A stretch of DNA of 64,000 nucleotides from PFJX01 sp040751755 (GCA_040751755.1 JBFMHC010000009.1:62001-126000), one strand, 5' to 3'; numbered from the stretch's first letter, positions 24,104-33,800 are shown. Notes: generated by a model from the letters alone, not told the origin. A program made the numbers and translations.

Positions 24104-25183
24104 ATGAAGCGCCGCGCATTCCTGTCCCGCCTGCTCGGCCTGGGCCTCGTGCCCGCCGCGCCAGCCCTGGCGAAACACGCCGATGCCGTCTCGCGCGGCA
24201 CCTCGGCCCCCTTCCGCGTCGGCACCCTCTACTGGTCCATGAACATTCCCGGCCAGGTGGCGATGCGGCGCGGCATCGAGGCGGAGGCGGCGCGCATCAA
24301 CCGCGATGCCGCCGGCAGCGGCGCGCGCGGCGTGGAACTGCTGCCCGAGGTGGCGGGCGACGGCAGTGCCGGCATCGAGCGCCAGATCGCGCAGATGCAC
24401 GCCATGGTGGCACGCCGGCCGGACGTCATCGTCGTGCAGCCGACGGACAACGCCGCCCTGGCCGGGCCGCTGCGCGCCGCCAACCGCGCCGGCATCCCGG
24501 TGGTGGCCTACGACCAGTACATCAGCGGCGGCCGCCTGGCCGCCTTCGTCACCTCGGACAACCGCCAGGCCGGCTACCTCGACGGCGAGTACATCGCCTC
24601 GCTGTTCCCCCGCGACCACACCCTGCGCCTGGTCCTGGTGGAATACCCTCTGGTCTCCTCCACCGTGGAACGCCTCAACGGCTTCCTCGACGCGCTGCAC
24701 GACCAGGGCGCGCGCTACCGCGTGCTGAAGGGCTACAAGGCCGTCGAGCCGGTCTCCGGCCGCAAGGCCGGCGAGGCCATCCTGCGCGACTTCCCGCAGC
24801 CGGGCAGCATCGATGCCGTCTTCACCGTGAACGACGGCGGCGGCCTTGCGGTGGTGGACGTGCTGGCGAGGGTGGGACGCGACGAGATCGCGGTCGCCGG
24901 CATCGACGGCGATCCGGCCTCGGTGGAGAACATCCGCGCCGGCCGTCTCACCCGCATCGACGCGGCGCAGTTCTGCGGCCCGCTCGGTGCCGAGGCGATG
25001 CGCGTGGCCTATGCCGTGGCGCGCGGCCAGCGCGTGCCACGGCAAGTCCTGATCCCGGTGTTCCCGATCACCCGCGAGACCCTGGCCAGCTACCCGGGCT
25101 GGGATGGCCCCATCCCTGCGTCCTTCAGGAAACCCTGGCCGTCTCGCATGCCGATCTGGCGCAACCGGGCGCAAGACCTGTGA
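24104..25183 (+). CDS. Periplasmic sugar-type substrate-binding protein (LacI/RbsB fold)
   Basis: 359 residues. The N-terminus MKRRAFLSRLLGLGLVPAA has a twin-arginine-like RRxFL signal. It is followed by a type I periplasmic-binding fold (FRVGTLYWSMNIPGQVAMRRGIE; VIVVQPTDNAALAGPL; IDAVFTVNDGGGLAVVDVL; VAGIDGDPASVENIRAG). There are no ABC permease or ATPase genes. The stop codon overlaps the start of the GGDEF-EAL sensor, so it is probably a ligand-sensing subunit for that protein rather than part of a transporter. Confidence 0.88.
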   Translation: MKRRAFLSRLLGLGLVPAAPALAKHADAVSRGTSAPFRVGTLYWSMNIPGQVAMRRGIEAEAARINRDAAGSGARGVELLPEVAGDGSAGIERQIAQMHAMVARRPDVIVVQPTDNAALAGPLRAANRAGIPVVAYDQYISGGRLAAFVTSDNRQAGYLDGEYIASLFPRDHTLRLVLVEYPLVSSTVERLNGFLDALHDQGARYRVLKGYKAVEPVSGRKAGEAILRDFPQPGSIDAVFTVNDGGGLAVVDVLARVGRDEIAVAGIDGDPASVENIRAGRLTRIDAAQFCGPLGAEAMRVAYAVARGQRVPRQVLIPVFPITRETLASYPGWDGPIPASFRKPWPSRMPIWRNRAQDL

Positions 25184-27876
25184 CGCGGCAGAAACCCGAC
25201 ACCGTGGCCGTTCTGCGTGAGGACGACCATGGCCTCGCCGACGTCGACCGCCGCCTGGCGCTTGCCTTCGGCGGCCTCATCCTCGCCCTCATGACCCTGG
25301 TGATGCTGGCCGGCGGCTGGTACCTGCGCGGCATCATGGAGCGCGAGGAGGACAAGCTCTCGACCCTGCTGACCGAGGTGCTGGCGAATTCGGTCAGCCG
25401 CGTCAGCTTCTCCGGCAAGTACCACGCCCGCCTCCTGCTGGAGGACATCCAGGCCGCGCAGCCCGGCATCCGCTACCTGCGCCTGATCGACCCGCGCGGC
25501 AGGGTGGTGGCGCACAGCGACGCGCGGCACAACGACGTGCAGGTCGACGCGACCGCGCTCGCGATCGTCGCGCGGGTGCTCGCCGACACGCGGGGCCAGC
25601 ACGTGCGCCACCTGGAACTGAATGGCGAACCCATCCGCGAGATCAGCCTCTCCTACCGCGGCGGTTACGACAACACGGTGCAGGGCGTCATCCAGGTTGG
25701 CCTCTCGGAACGGGAGAGCCGCCAGGCCATGTGGAACGGCGTGAGCTTCATGTTCGCCGTCGTCATCCTGCTGCTGATCGCCGGCATCCTGGCGACACGC
25801 CGGCTGAGCGCGCGCTTCGGCCACCCGGTGAGGCAGCTGGCGAGCGACCTCGCCGCCACCCTGCAGGCGGTGCCGGACCTGCTGTTCGAACTGGACCAGG
25901 ACGGACGCTACCACCAGGTGCTGGCGCATCGTAACGAGCTGCTCGCCGCCCCACGCGCGGAGCTGCTGGGCCGCACCGTCGACGAGGTCCTGCCGCGGCA
26001 TGCGGCGCGCACCGTGATGGCGGCGTTGGCCGAAGCGGCGGCGCAGGGCGATTCGCACGGGCACCAGATCATGCTGCCGATGCCCGGCGGCGACTTCTGG
26101 TTCGAACTCTCGGTGGCGCGCAAATCCGCCGCCCGCGACGGCTCGATGCGCTTCATCGTCCTCTCGCGCGACATCACCGAGCGCCTGCACTCGCAGGCGC
26201 AGCTGCAGCTCGCCGCCTCGGTGTTCGACAACAGCCGCGAGGGCATCCTCATCACCGACCCGCAGGAGCACATCCTGCGCGCCAACCCCGCGTTCTGCCG
26301 GCTCACCGGCTACGAGGAGGCGGAGATCCGCGGCAAGACGCCGAAGTTCCTGCAGTCCGGCCACCACCCGCGCGAGTTCTACGAGGACATGCGCGAGAGC
26401 CTCGCCAGGACCGGGCAATGGCAGGGCGAGATGCTGGACCGCCGCAAGGACGGCGAGATCATCCCCATCCTGCTGTCGATCAGCACGGTCAAGGACATCG
26501 TCGGCAACGTGCAGAGCTACGTCGCCGTGCATTCGGACATCTCGCAGATCAAGCGCTCCGAGGCGCTGCTGGAGTACCAGGCGCGGCACGACCCGCTGAC
26601 CGGGCTTTCCAACCGCCTGATGCTGCACCTGCGTACCGAGCACGCCCTGGAGCGGGCGCGCCGCGAGCGGCGCATGGTCGCCCTGCTGATGCTCGACCTC
26701 GACCGCTTCAAGGACATCAATGACAGCTTCGGCCACCTCATGGGCGACGCCCTCCTGCGCGAGGTGGCGGAACGCCTGACCCACCGCGTGCGCCACGCCG
26801 ACACGGTGAGCCGCCTGGGCGGCGACGAGTTCACCGTGCTGCTGGAGCACGTCGCCAGCCCGAACGAGGCGGCGCATCTGGCGCAGGACCTGATCGCGGT
26901 GCTGAGTGAACCGTTCTGCCTGCCCAACGGCAGCGAGGTGGTGGTGGGCGCCACCGTCGGCATCGCCCTCTTCCCCGAGCACGGCGAGACCGAGGAGGCC
27001 CTGCTGCAGGGCGCCGACGCGGCCCTGTACCAGGCGAAGGCGGAGGGACGCGGACGCTACCGCTTCTATTCCGACGTGCTCACCCTGGCGGCGCGCGAGC
27101 GCATCGCCATGGAGACGCGCCTGCGCCGTGCCGTCGCGCAGAACGAGCTGCGCATCCACTTCCAGCCGCAGGTCGACATCCGCAGCGACACGATCGTCGG
27201 CGCCGAGGCGCTGGTGCGCTGGCAGAGCCCGGACGAGGGCATGGTGCCGCCGGGCCGCTTCATCCCGATCGCCGAGCAGACCGGCCTGATCGAGTCCATC
27301 GGCCACTGGGTGTTGCTGGAGACCTGCCGCCAGGGCAAGCGATGGCTCGACGCCGGCCTGCCGCCGCTGACCCTGGCGGTGAACGTCTCGCCGCGCCAGG
27401 TCATGCACGGCGACCTCGCCGAGACGGTGGCGCAGATCCTGCGCGAGACCGGCTTCCCGGCCCAGCGCCTGGAGCTGGAGATGACCGAGAGCGCCCTCAT
27501 GGAGGCGCAGGAACACGTGCTGGACGTGCTCCGCCGCCTGCGCGCCCTGGGCGTGCGCATCGCCATCGACGACTTCGGCACCGGCTACTCCTCGCTGGCC
27601 TACCTGAAGCGCTTCCCGATCGACGTGCTGAAGGTGGACAAGTCCTTCGTCGACGACATCCCGCGCCTCTCCGACGACATGGAGATCACCGCCACCATCA
27701 TCGCCATGGCGCATTCCCTGCGCCTCAAGGTGATGGCCGAGGGGGTCGAGACCACCGCCCAGCTGGACTTCCTCAAGGCGCACGGCTGCGACTTCTACCA
27801 GGGCTACCTGAAGAGCCGGCCGTTGCCGGCGGAACAGTTCACCGCCCTCCTCGCCCCTGCCGCGGCCGCCGCATGA
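25180..27876 (+). CDS. Membrane sensor PAS-PAS-GGDEF-EAL protein
   Basis: 898 residues from a GTG that overlaps the preceding stop (GTGA). There are two membrane helices (about 28-50 and 186-208) flanking a ~135-residue periplasmic sensor domain. Two PAS domains (about 225-465), GGDEF near residue 547 and EAL near 676 follow. Motifs appear intact (RLGGDEF; AEALVRWQ; IDDFGTGYSSLAYL). The translational coupling to a periplasmic binding protein suggests a ligand-controlled c-di-GMP switch. Confidence 0.93.
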   Translation: MTRQKPDTVAVLREDDHGLADVDRRLALAFGGLILALMTLVMLAGGWYLRGIMEREEDKLSTLLTEVLANSVSRVSFSGKYHARLLLEDIQAAQPGIRYLRLIDPRGRVVAHSDARHNDVQVDATALAIVARVLADTRGQHVRHLELNGEPIREISLSYRGGYDNTVQGVIQVGLSERESRQAMWNGVSFMFAVVILLLIAGILATRRLSARFGHPVRQLASDLAATLQAVPDLLFELDQDGRYHQVLAHRNELLAAPRAELLGRTVDEVLPRHAARTVMAALAEAAAQGDSHGHQIMLPMPGGDFWFELSVARKSAARDGSMRFIVLSRDITERLHSQAQLQLAASVFDNSREGILITDPQEHILRANPAFCRLTGYEEAEIRGKTPKFLQSGHHPREFYEDMRESLARTGQWQGEMLDRRKDGEIIPILLSISTVKDIVGNVQSYVAVHSDISQIKRSEALLEYQARHDPLTGLSNRLMLHLRTEHALERARRERRMVALLMLDLDRFKDINDSFGHLMGDALLREVAERLTHRVRHADTVSRLGGDEFTVLLEHVASPNEAAHLAQDLIAVLSEPFCLPNGSEVVVGATVGIALFPEHGETEEALLQGADAALYQAKAEGRGRYRFYSDVLTLAARERIAMETRLRRAVAQNELRIHFQPQVDIRSDTIVGAEALVRWQSPDEGMVPPGRFIPIAEQTGLIESIGHWVLLETCRQGKRWLDAGLPPLTLAVNVSPRQVMHGDLAETVAQILRETGFPAQRLELEMTESALMEAQEHVLDVLRRLRALGVRIAIDDFGTGYSSLAYLKRFPIDVLKVDKSFVDDIPRLSDDMEITATIIAMAHSLRLKVMAEGVETTAQLDFLKAHGCDFYQGYLKSRPLPAEQFTALLAPAAAAA

Positions 27877-27898
27877 AAAACGCCGCCCGCGGGCGGCG
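27876..27898 (-). terminator. Terminator between convergent GGDEF-EAL and PhoD-like genes
   Basis: A GCCGCCC-GC-GGGCGGC stem followed on the minus strand by five T. It lies 25 nt past the stop of the PhoD-like gene and immediately past that of the sensor gene. Confidence 0.85.
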
Positions 27899-27922
27899 TG
27901 ATCCGGAACGCCGGACGGCGGA

Positions 27923-29656
27923 TCAGGCCTTGCGGCGGCGCGCCGCCCAGCCGACCAGGCCGAGCCCGGCAAGCAGCATCGCGTAAGTCTCCGGCTCCGG
28001 CACCGCCGCCACCTGGAACTGGCTGACCACCTGCGGCGAGAGGCCGGCGACCACGTCCGGGTGGGCGTTGGCGAAGGTCTCGTCGTAATACGGCACGCCG
28101 TAGGTGGTGACCTTCAGGGCATGGCTGACCGGATCGATCTCGAACTCGCTCCAGCCGTAGGTGCTGGCGGCGGTCCAGCTGCCCTGCAACAGGGTGGCGG
28201 GGATGCCGGAGCCGTCCAGGCCCAGCGGGTCGTAGCCGTAGGTGGTGATGAGGCCGCTGAGGATGCCCTGGAACATCAGGTTCTGCGTCGCCACGTCCGC
28301 CGCCAGGAAGGCAGAGAAGATGGCGTTGTCGATCAGGCCCATCTGCGCCGCCATGTACAGCACGGTCTGCGCCATGGGCGCGTCGTAGCCGACCGAACCG
28401 GTGGAGATCTCCCAGGCCTGGGTGGGCTTCTGCGCCTGGAAGGGGCCGTCCTGGTAGGTGAGGTTGTTGACCACCGTGCCGTGGATGTCGGCGGTGACGA
28501 ACACGATGTTGTCGATGTGCAGGTCGCTCACGAACTTGAGGATCTCGGCGCGCTCGGCGGCATAGCCCTCGAAGCGGTCGCTGGCGGCCAGGGGGCCGAA
28601 GTTCTGGATCGGCTCCGGCAGCATGACGAACTTCCAGGTGGTGCCGTCGGCCTGCGCGGCGAGCAGGTCGGCCTTCAGCTGGGCCTTCTGCGCCTGGCCC
28701 AGCATGGTGCGGCCGGGGTCGAAGGCCGCGGCCATGAAGGCGCCGACCTGCGCCGGGTCGGTGATGTCGGCGACCTCCGGCAGTTCGGCGTCGCGGAAGG
28801 AGCGGGCGTCGAGGATGAACATCGCCGCGTCGTCGCCGAAGCGCTGGCTGCGGTACAGCTTGGGCGCGCCGTCGAAGCGCGCGTCGCCGGTGCCCGACCA
28901 GGTCTGGGCCTGGATCGGCATGTACTCGCCGAAGGCCTGCAGGCCGTTGCGGTACAGCTGGGTCTGGTTGATGAAGCTGCCCGTGTTGTCGAAACGCGCG
29001 TCCGTCGCCGGATGCGCGCCGCCGGCGAAGTCGTTGGTCACCTCGTGGTCGTCGATGGTCGCGTACACGGCGGTGCTGGCGCGCGCGTCCTTCCAGGCGT
29101 TGAGGCCGGCGGTGGGGCTCAGCACCTCGTTGTGCTTGGCGCGGTAGTCGGCGAGGCTGGTGGCCTGGCCGGCGACCGCGGGCGAGCCGACGTCGCCGTA
29201 GATGGTGTCGCCGAGCAGGACCATGAAGTCGAGGTTGCGGGCGGGGATGTTCTTGATCGCCGGGAAGGGCATCACGTCGCCGCGCCAGTCGCCGGTGACG
29301 GCAAAGCGCAGGCCGTTGGCGCCGCCCGCGTGCGGGGTGCGGAAGCTGCCCGCCTCGCTCGCACCAAGGCTGTCGGTGGCGCGGTAGAAATACTGCGTGC
29401 CGGCGTTCAGGCCGCTCGCCAGGGCCTTGACCGGCTGCATGGCGTCGCCGACGCCGGCCCCGTAGCTGGCGACGACGTTGGTGAAGCCGGGGTCGGTGGC
29501 GACCTCGAAGTTGAGCGCGCCGACGGCGTCGCTGCGCGCCCACAGCACGGCGCTGTCCTGCGTCACGTCGCCGGCGGCGACGCCGTTGGGCAGGGCGGCC
29601 TGCGCGGCGGCGGGCAGGCAGAGGGAAAGGGCGAGGGCGAGACGGGTGCGGCGCAT
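27923..29656 (-). CDS. PhoD-like alkaline phosphatase/phosphodiesterase with PEP-CTERM tail
   Basis: 577 residues: signal peptide MRRTRLALALSLCLPAAAQA, an N-terminal Fn3-like PhoD domain (GDVTQDSAVLWARSD), and a metallophosphatase domain with metal-binding motifs (VTGDWRGD; LLGDTIYGD; TIDDHEV; VTADIHG). The C-terminus is VPEPETYAMLLAGLGLVGWA followed by ARRRKA. It should hydrolyse phosphate esters at the cell surface after exosortase sorting. The ATG at 29656 is chosen because it begins the signal peptide. Confidence 0.9.
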   Translation of the reverse strand: MRRTRLALALSLCLPAAAQAALPNGVAAGDVTQDSAVLWARSDAVGALNFEVATDPGFTNVVASYGAGVGDAMQPVKALASGLNAGTQYFYRATDSLGASEAGSFRTPHAGGANGLRFAVTGDWRGDVMPFPAIKNIPARNLDFMVLLGDTIYGDVGSPAVAGQATSLADYRAKHNEVLSPTAGLNAWKDARASTAVYATIDDHEVTNDFAGGAHPATDARFDNTGSFINQTQLYRNGLQAFGEYMPIQAQTWSGTGDARFDGAPKLYRSQRFGDDAAMFILDARSFRDAELPEVADITDPAQVGAFMAAAFDPGRTMLGQAQKAQLKADLLAAQADGTTWKFVMLPEPIQNFGPLAASDRFEGYAAERAEILKFVSDLHIDNIVFVTADIHGTVVNNLTYQDGPFQAQKPTQAWEISTGSVGYDAPMAQTVLYMAAQMGLIDNAIFSAFLAADVATQNLMFQGILSGLITTYGYDPLGLDGSGIPATLLQGSWTAASTYGWSEFEIDPVSHALKVTTYGVPYYDETFANAHPDVVAGLSPQVVSQFQVAAVPEPETYAMLLAGLGLVGWAARRRKA

Positions 29657-29789
29657 GGTGGCGCTCCTGTGGTCGGTTGGCGGTCCGCCGAACTTACCGG
29701 ATGCGCATGATCGCCAGATGACCCCGCCGGCCCCGTCCATGAGCAGAACGGCTCATGCCGGCGCCGGGCGGGTGCAACCAATCCCCGCC

Positions 29790-30557
29790 TCACGCCTCCG
29801 CGTCGAGGCCGAACAGCTCGCGCAGGACCGCCGGACGTTCCTCCGGCGGCACCTGGCGCACCGTCGTCCGGCCCTGCTCCACCGTCTTCAGGCGCTCGTC
29901 CATCAGCATCACCCGGCCCTGCGGGGTCTGGCGCAACACCAGCAGATGCCTGGTGAACAGGGTCTCGGGGTGCGTGGAGTTGAGCCAGTTGGCGGGCAGG
30001 AAGTCGACCCACTCGTGATGCGCCAGGTCGAAGCCGTACTGGTCCGCCCAGGCGCCTTCCACCCAGGCGCGGAACACGTACTCGCGCCCGTCCGCGAGGC
30101 CGAGCTGGAAGGTATCGTGCCCCTGCTGGACCTCGCCATCGTCGCGCAGGCGCATGGGTGCGCGCATGCCGTAGCTGCCGAAGCCCACGTCGCACAGCCA
30201 TTCCTCGCCGTCCAGCTCGGCGAGCAGGGCCATGTGGGTGCGGGGACGGCGCGCGGGATAGGTCATGGGGCGGCAGCCGACGAAGCGATAGGGCACGCCC
30301 AGGGCCGTCAGCGCCATGGCGAACAGGCCGTTCACCTCGTAGCAGTATCCGCCGCGGCGACGCCGCACGATCTTGTCGACGATCTCCTCCGGCACCAGCG
30401 AGACCGGCCTGCCGGCCTGCACATCGAGGTTCTCGAACGGGATCGTCTCCAGGTGGTGGCGCATGATCGCGCGCACCGTCGCCAGGTCCGCGCGGGCCTC
30501 GCCGGCGTAGCCGATGCGCGCGAAGTAGTCGGCGAGCCGGAAATTGTCTGCCTGCAT
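29790..30557 (-). CDS. nat: Arylamine N-acetyltransferase
   Basis: 255 residues with the full NAT catalytic triad: Cys72 in RRGGYCYEVNGLF, His108 in RTHMALLA and Asp123 in LCDVGFGS. NAT enzymes transfer acetyl from acetyl-CoA to arylamines and hydrazines. The ATG at 30557 is preferred over an upstream one because a GGGAGG site sits 10 nt before it. Confidence 0.93.
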   Translation of the reverse strand: MQADNFRLADYFARIGYAGEARADLATVRAIMRHHLETIPFENLDVQAGRPVSLVPEEIVDKIVRRRRGGYCYEVNGLFAMALTALGVPYRFVGCRPMTYPARRPRTHMALLAELDGEEWLCDVGFGSYGMRAPMRLRDDGEVQQGHDTFQLGLADGREYVFRAWVEGAWADQYGFDLAHHEWVDFLPANWLNSTHPETLFTRHLLVLRQTPQGRVMLMDERLKTVEQGRTTVRQVPPEERPAVLRELFGLDAEA

Positions 30558-30591
30558 GTCCCTGCCTCCCTGTGAGTTCGCCATGGCCGAA

Positions 30592-31485
30592 TCATATCCG
30601 CCCACGGCTGAGGACCAGGCCGGACAGCACCGGCCACTGGTGCAGGGTGAGGCCCAGGCCGATCAGGGCCGTGCCGCCCCAGACCTGCGCGCTCACCGCC
30701 TCGCCGTTGAACAGGCTGCCCAGCAGCAGCGCCAGCACCGGCGTGATGAGGGTGATCAGCGACACCTTGCCGGTCTCCATGTGCTTGATCACGTAGTAGT
30801 AGAGCGCGAAGCCCAGCACCGAGCCGAACACGCCCAGGTAGACGATGGCGGCACCGGCGCGCGCCGGCACGTCGCCGGGCACGTGGCCGTCCGTCACGCC
30901 CCACACCAGGCAGAACCAAGGCAGGGCCACCGCCAGGGTGCCCGTGGTGGTGGCCAGGGGCGGACTGTCGTCGCCGATGCGCTTGACCCAGACCAGGCTG
31001 GCGGAATAGATGGCCACCGCCGCCAGCAGCGCCGCCACCCCGGCGGCCGCGTGCGCGCCGCCCATCTCGCCACTGTCGCCGAAGATCACGGCGAGGCCGG
31101 CCAGGCCCAGCAGCATGCCGGCGATCCTGGACGGCGTCAGTGCGCGTTCGCCCAGCCAGACCATGGCCATCACGCCGGTGACCAGCGGCGACAGGCCGAA
31201 CAGCACCGACACCAGGCCGGAATGGATGAACTGCGCGCCCCAGTAGGTCAGGGTCATGGCGCCGAACAGGCCGAGGCCGCCGGCGAGATAGCTTTGCCGG
31301 GCGCGGCGGTGCAGCGGCAGGCCGACACGCCATATGGCGAGCAGCAGCGCGGCGACGGCGAGGCCGATGGCCATGCGCGAGGCGACGGCGAAGGCGAAGC
31401 CGGTGCCCTGGGCGCTCCACTTGATGGCGAGCGGCGTGGTGGACCAGATGAGGATGACGGTGAGATAGGCGATCGGCACGGACAT
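30592..31485 (-). CDS. EamA-type drug/metabolite (DMT) transporter
   Basis: 297 residues with ten predicted membrane helices in two EamA repeats (PIAYLTVILIWSTTPLAIKW; TALIGLGLTLHQW). Substrate unknown. It lies 34 nt before the NAT gene on the same strand, and its start is directly preceded by a terminator-like hairpin. Confidence 0.9.
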   Translation of the reverse strand: MSVPIAYLTVILIWSTTPLAIKWSAQGTGFAFAVASRMAIGLAVAALLLAIWRVGLPLHRRARQSYLAGGLGLFGAMTLTYWGAQFIHSGLVSVLFGLSPLVTGVMAMVWLGERALTPSRIAGMLLGLAGLAVIFGDSGEMGGAHAAAGVAALLAAVAIYSASLVWVKRIGDDSPPLATTTGTLAVALPWFCLVWGVTDGHVPGDVPARAGAAIVYLGVFGSVLGFALYYYVIKHMETGKVSLITLITPVLALLLGSLFNGEAVSAQVWGGTALIGLGLTLHQWPVLSGLVLSRGRI

Positions 31486-31509
31486 GGCGGTTTCCTGGGT
31501 AAAGAAACG

Positions 31510-31543
31510 AAAAAGGCCGCGGACCTTGTGGGTCGGCGGCCTT
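31510..31543 (-). terminator. Terminator/attenuator hairpin upstream of the EamA gene
   Basis: Read on the minus strand, AAGGCCGCCGACC and GGTCCGCGGCCTT pair with one mismatch around a 5-nt loop, followed by five T. It ends about 25 nt before the EamA ATG. It may end the ilvA-Sel1 transcript or attenuate the transporter gene. Confidence 0.75.
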
Positions 31544-31727
31544 GTCGGGGGTGGAGTGTTCGCTTAGCGACGCACCCCGGTCTTGCCCGCCCTGTCCGCC
31601 GCCCGGCCAGGCACGATTCGCCATGCGCGCAGGGCGCGGCGATCGGCCATCGGGACGGGGGGCAGGAGCAGCTTGGGCATGGGTCGATTGTCCGGGTGGT
31701 GTCGGCGCGGTGTCAATGCGTCGCGGG

Positions 31728-32201
31728 TCAGCGCGGCAGCGTGGCCCGCCATTCCTGTTCGAAGCCGCGCGCGGCGGCGATCTGCTCGGGCCGCAGTTCC
31801 TGGTCGAGACCGCGCAGCATGTCGCCCGCCAGCTTGTGCCCGCCCTGCTGCGCCAGTTCGTACCAGGCGTAGGCGCGCACCGGGTCCTTGGCGACGCTGA
31901 TGCCGCGCCGGTACATGTCGGCGAGCGCGAAATAGGCGTCCGCGATGCCCTGTTTGGCGGCATTCATGTACCAGTTGAAGGCGACGTCGACGTCGGGCGC
32001 GGTGCCCTGCCCCTGCTCGGTCATGATGCCCACCATGTACTGCGACAGGCCGTGGCCCTGGTCGGCATAGGTCTTGAACATGCCCAGGGCCTTCTGGTAG
32101 TCGACGCAGCTGTAGGCCTGCAGGGCCTTGTCGTAGCCCTCGTGGGCCTGCACGGCGAGGGACATGGAGAACATCAGGGCGGCGGCGAGGGCGGTCTTCA
32201 T
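31728..32201 (-). CDS. Exported Sel1-repeat protein
   Basis: 157 residues: signal peptide MKTALAAALMFSMSLAVQA, then three Sel1/TPR-like repeats (SQYMVGIMTEQGQGTAPD; ADAYFALADMYRRG; AYAWYELAQQGG). These are protein-interaction solenoids; the partner is unknown. It lies 74 nt downstream of ilvA. The 184 nt after its stop contain a weak 38-codon ORF (31564-31680) and the terminator. Confidence 0.85.
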   Translation of the reverse strand: MKTALAAALMFSMSLAVQAHEGYDKALQAYSCVDYQKALGMFKTYADQGHGLSQYMVGIMTEQGQGTAPDVDVAFNWYMNAAKQGIADAYFALADMYRRGISVAKDPVRAYAWYELAQQGGHKLAGDMLRGLDQELRPEQIAAARGFEQEWRATLPR

Positions 32202-32275
32202 GGCGGTCTCCTGCATCCTTGTAATGTGTGCTTCACATTCTCGCCACGGCCGGTTTGGCCGGCAAGCCCGCCGGC

Positions 32276-33784
32276 TCAGGCCAGGAACAGCTTGTAGGCG
32301 GGATTGCGGCTCTCGTTCCAGTAGCGGTAGCCGAGGCCGTCGAGGAAGCTCTGGAACGCCTTCTTGTCCTTCGCCGGCACCTGGATGCCCGCGAGCACCC
32401 GGCCGTAGTCGGCGCCGTGGTTGCGGTAGTGGAACAGGCTGATGTTCCAGGAGTGGCTCATGCTGTTGAGGAACTTCATCAGCGCGCCCGGGCGCTCGGG
32501 GAACTCGAAGCGGTACAGCACCTCGTTCGCGACCTGCGGCGCGTGGCCGCCCACGAGGTGGCGGATGTGCAGCTTGGCCATCTCGTTGTCGGACAGGTCC
32601 AGGACCGGCAGCTCGTGCTTCTTCAGTGCCTCGATCAGCTTGTCCACCTCGGCGCGGTTGTGCACCTGGATGCCGACGTAGACGTGCGCCACCTTCGGGT
32701 CGTCGTAGCGGTAGTTGAACTCGGTGATGACGCGCCCGCCGATCAGCGAGCAGAACTTCTTGAAGCTGCCCGGCTTCTCCGGGATCGACACCGCCAGCAC
32801 CGCCTCGCGCTTCTCGCCCAGCTCCGCGCGCTCGGCGACGAAGCGCAGGCGGTCGAAGTTCATGTTGGCGCCGGAGGCGATCGCCACCAGGTTCTTGTTC
32901 TTCGCCTTCTCGCGCGCGGCCCACACCTTCAGGCCCGCCACGCCGAGGGCGCCGGCGGGCTCGAGGATGGAGCGGGTGTCCTCGAACACGTCCTTGATGG
33001 CGGCGCAGATGGCGTCGTTGCCGACGCGGATCACCTCGTCCACGTACAGCTGGCAGAGACGGAAGGTCTCCTCGCCCACCTGCTTCACCGCCACGCCGTC
33101 GGCGAAGATGCCGACCTGCGGCAGGGTGATGCGCTCCTTCTTGCACAGCGAGCGCGCCATGGCGTCGGCGTCCTCGGGCTCCACGCCGATGATCTTGATC
33201 TCCGGGCGCAGGCGCTTGAGGTAGGCGCCGATGCCGGCGATCAGGCCGCCGCCGCCCACCGGCACGAACACCGCGTCGATCGGCGTGCGCGACTGGCGCA
33301 TGAGCTCCATGCCGATGGTGCCCTGGCCGGCGATCACCTCGGGGTCGTCGTAGGGGTGGACGAAGGTCATCTTCGCCTCCTTGGCGATACCCTTGGCGTG
33401 GTGGTAGGCGTCGTCGTAGGAGTCGCCGAACAGCACCACGTCGGCACCGCGCTTGGCCACCGCGTCCACCTTGATGGCCGGCGTGGTGGCCGGCATGACG
33501 ATGATTGCCTGGCAGCCCAGCACCTGCGCCGAGAGGGCCACGCCCTGCGCGTGGTTGCCGGCCGAGGCCGCCACCACGCCGCGCTTCAGCTGCGCCTTGG
33601 TGAGGCCGGCCATCTTGTTGTAGGCGCCGCGCAGCTTGAAGGAGAACACCGGCTGCATGTCCTCGCGTTTCAACAGGACCCGGTTGTTGAGGCGGCGCGA
33701 CAGGTTGCTCGCCTCGTCCAGGGGGGTTTCGTGCGCCACGTCGTAGACGCGGGCGAGGAGGATGCGCTCCAGGTAATCAGTCAT
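32276..33784 (-). CDS. ilvA: Biosynthetic threonine ammonia-lyase
   Basis: 502 residues: a PLP-dependent catalytic domain (Schiff-base Lys50 in FSFKLRGAYN; phosphate-binding GGGGLIAGIG) and two C-terminal ACT-like domains (PEKPGSFKKFCSLIG; PERPGALMKFLNSMS). The latter give isoleucine feedback control. It makes 2-oxobutanoate for isoleucine synthesis. Length matches E. coli IlvA. It is divergent from rpiA. Confidence 0.97.
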   Translation of the reverse strand: MTDYLERILLARVYDVAHETPLDEASNLSRRLNNRVLLKREDMQPVFSFKLRGAYNKMAGLTKAQLKRGVVAASAGNHAQGVALSAQVLGCQAIIVMPATTPAIKVDAVAKRGADVVLFGDSYDDAYHHAKGIAKEAKMTFVHPYDDPEVIAGQGTIGMELMRQSRTPIDAVFVPVGGGGLIAGIGAYLKRLRPEIKIIGVEPEDADAMARSLCKKERITLPQVGIFADGVAVKQVGEETFRLCQLYVDEVIRVGNDAICAAIKDVFEDTRSILEPAGALGVAGLKVWAAREKAKNKNLVAIASGANMNFDRLRFVAERAELGEKREAVLAVSIPEKPGSFKKFCSLIGGRVITEFNYRYDDPKVAHVYVGIQVHNRAEVDKLIEALKKHELPVLDLSDNEMAKLHIRHLVGGHAPQVANEVLYRFEFPERPGALMKFLNSMSHSWNISLFHYRNHGADYGRVLAGIQVPAKDKKAFQSFLDGLGYRYWNESRNPAYKLFLA

Positions 33785-33800
33785 CTTGCTTAGCCGAGGT

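Noticed and set aside
24104..25183. An ABC sugar transporter operon
   Set aside because: Only the binding protein is present; the coupled gene is a signalling enzyme, not a permease or ATPase.
25090..27972. A 960-codon minus-strand frame opposite the GGDEF-EAL sensor
   Set aside because: No domain or motif; the plus strand encodes intact GGDEF and EAL domains.
31564..31680. A 38-codon minus-strand gene
   Set aside because: No ribosome-binding site and Arg/Pro/Ala-rich composition typical of non-coding high-GC DNA; kept only as a possible leader in the findings.
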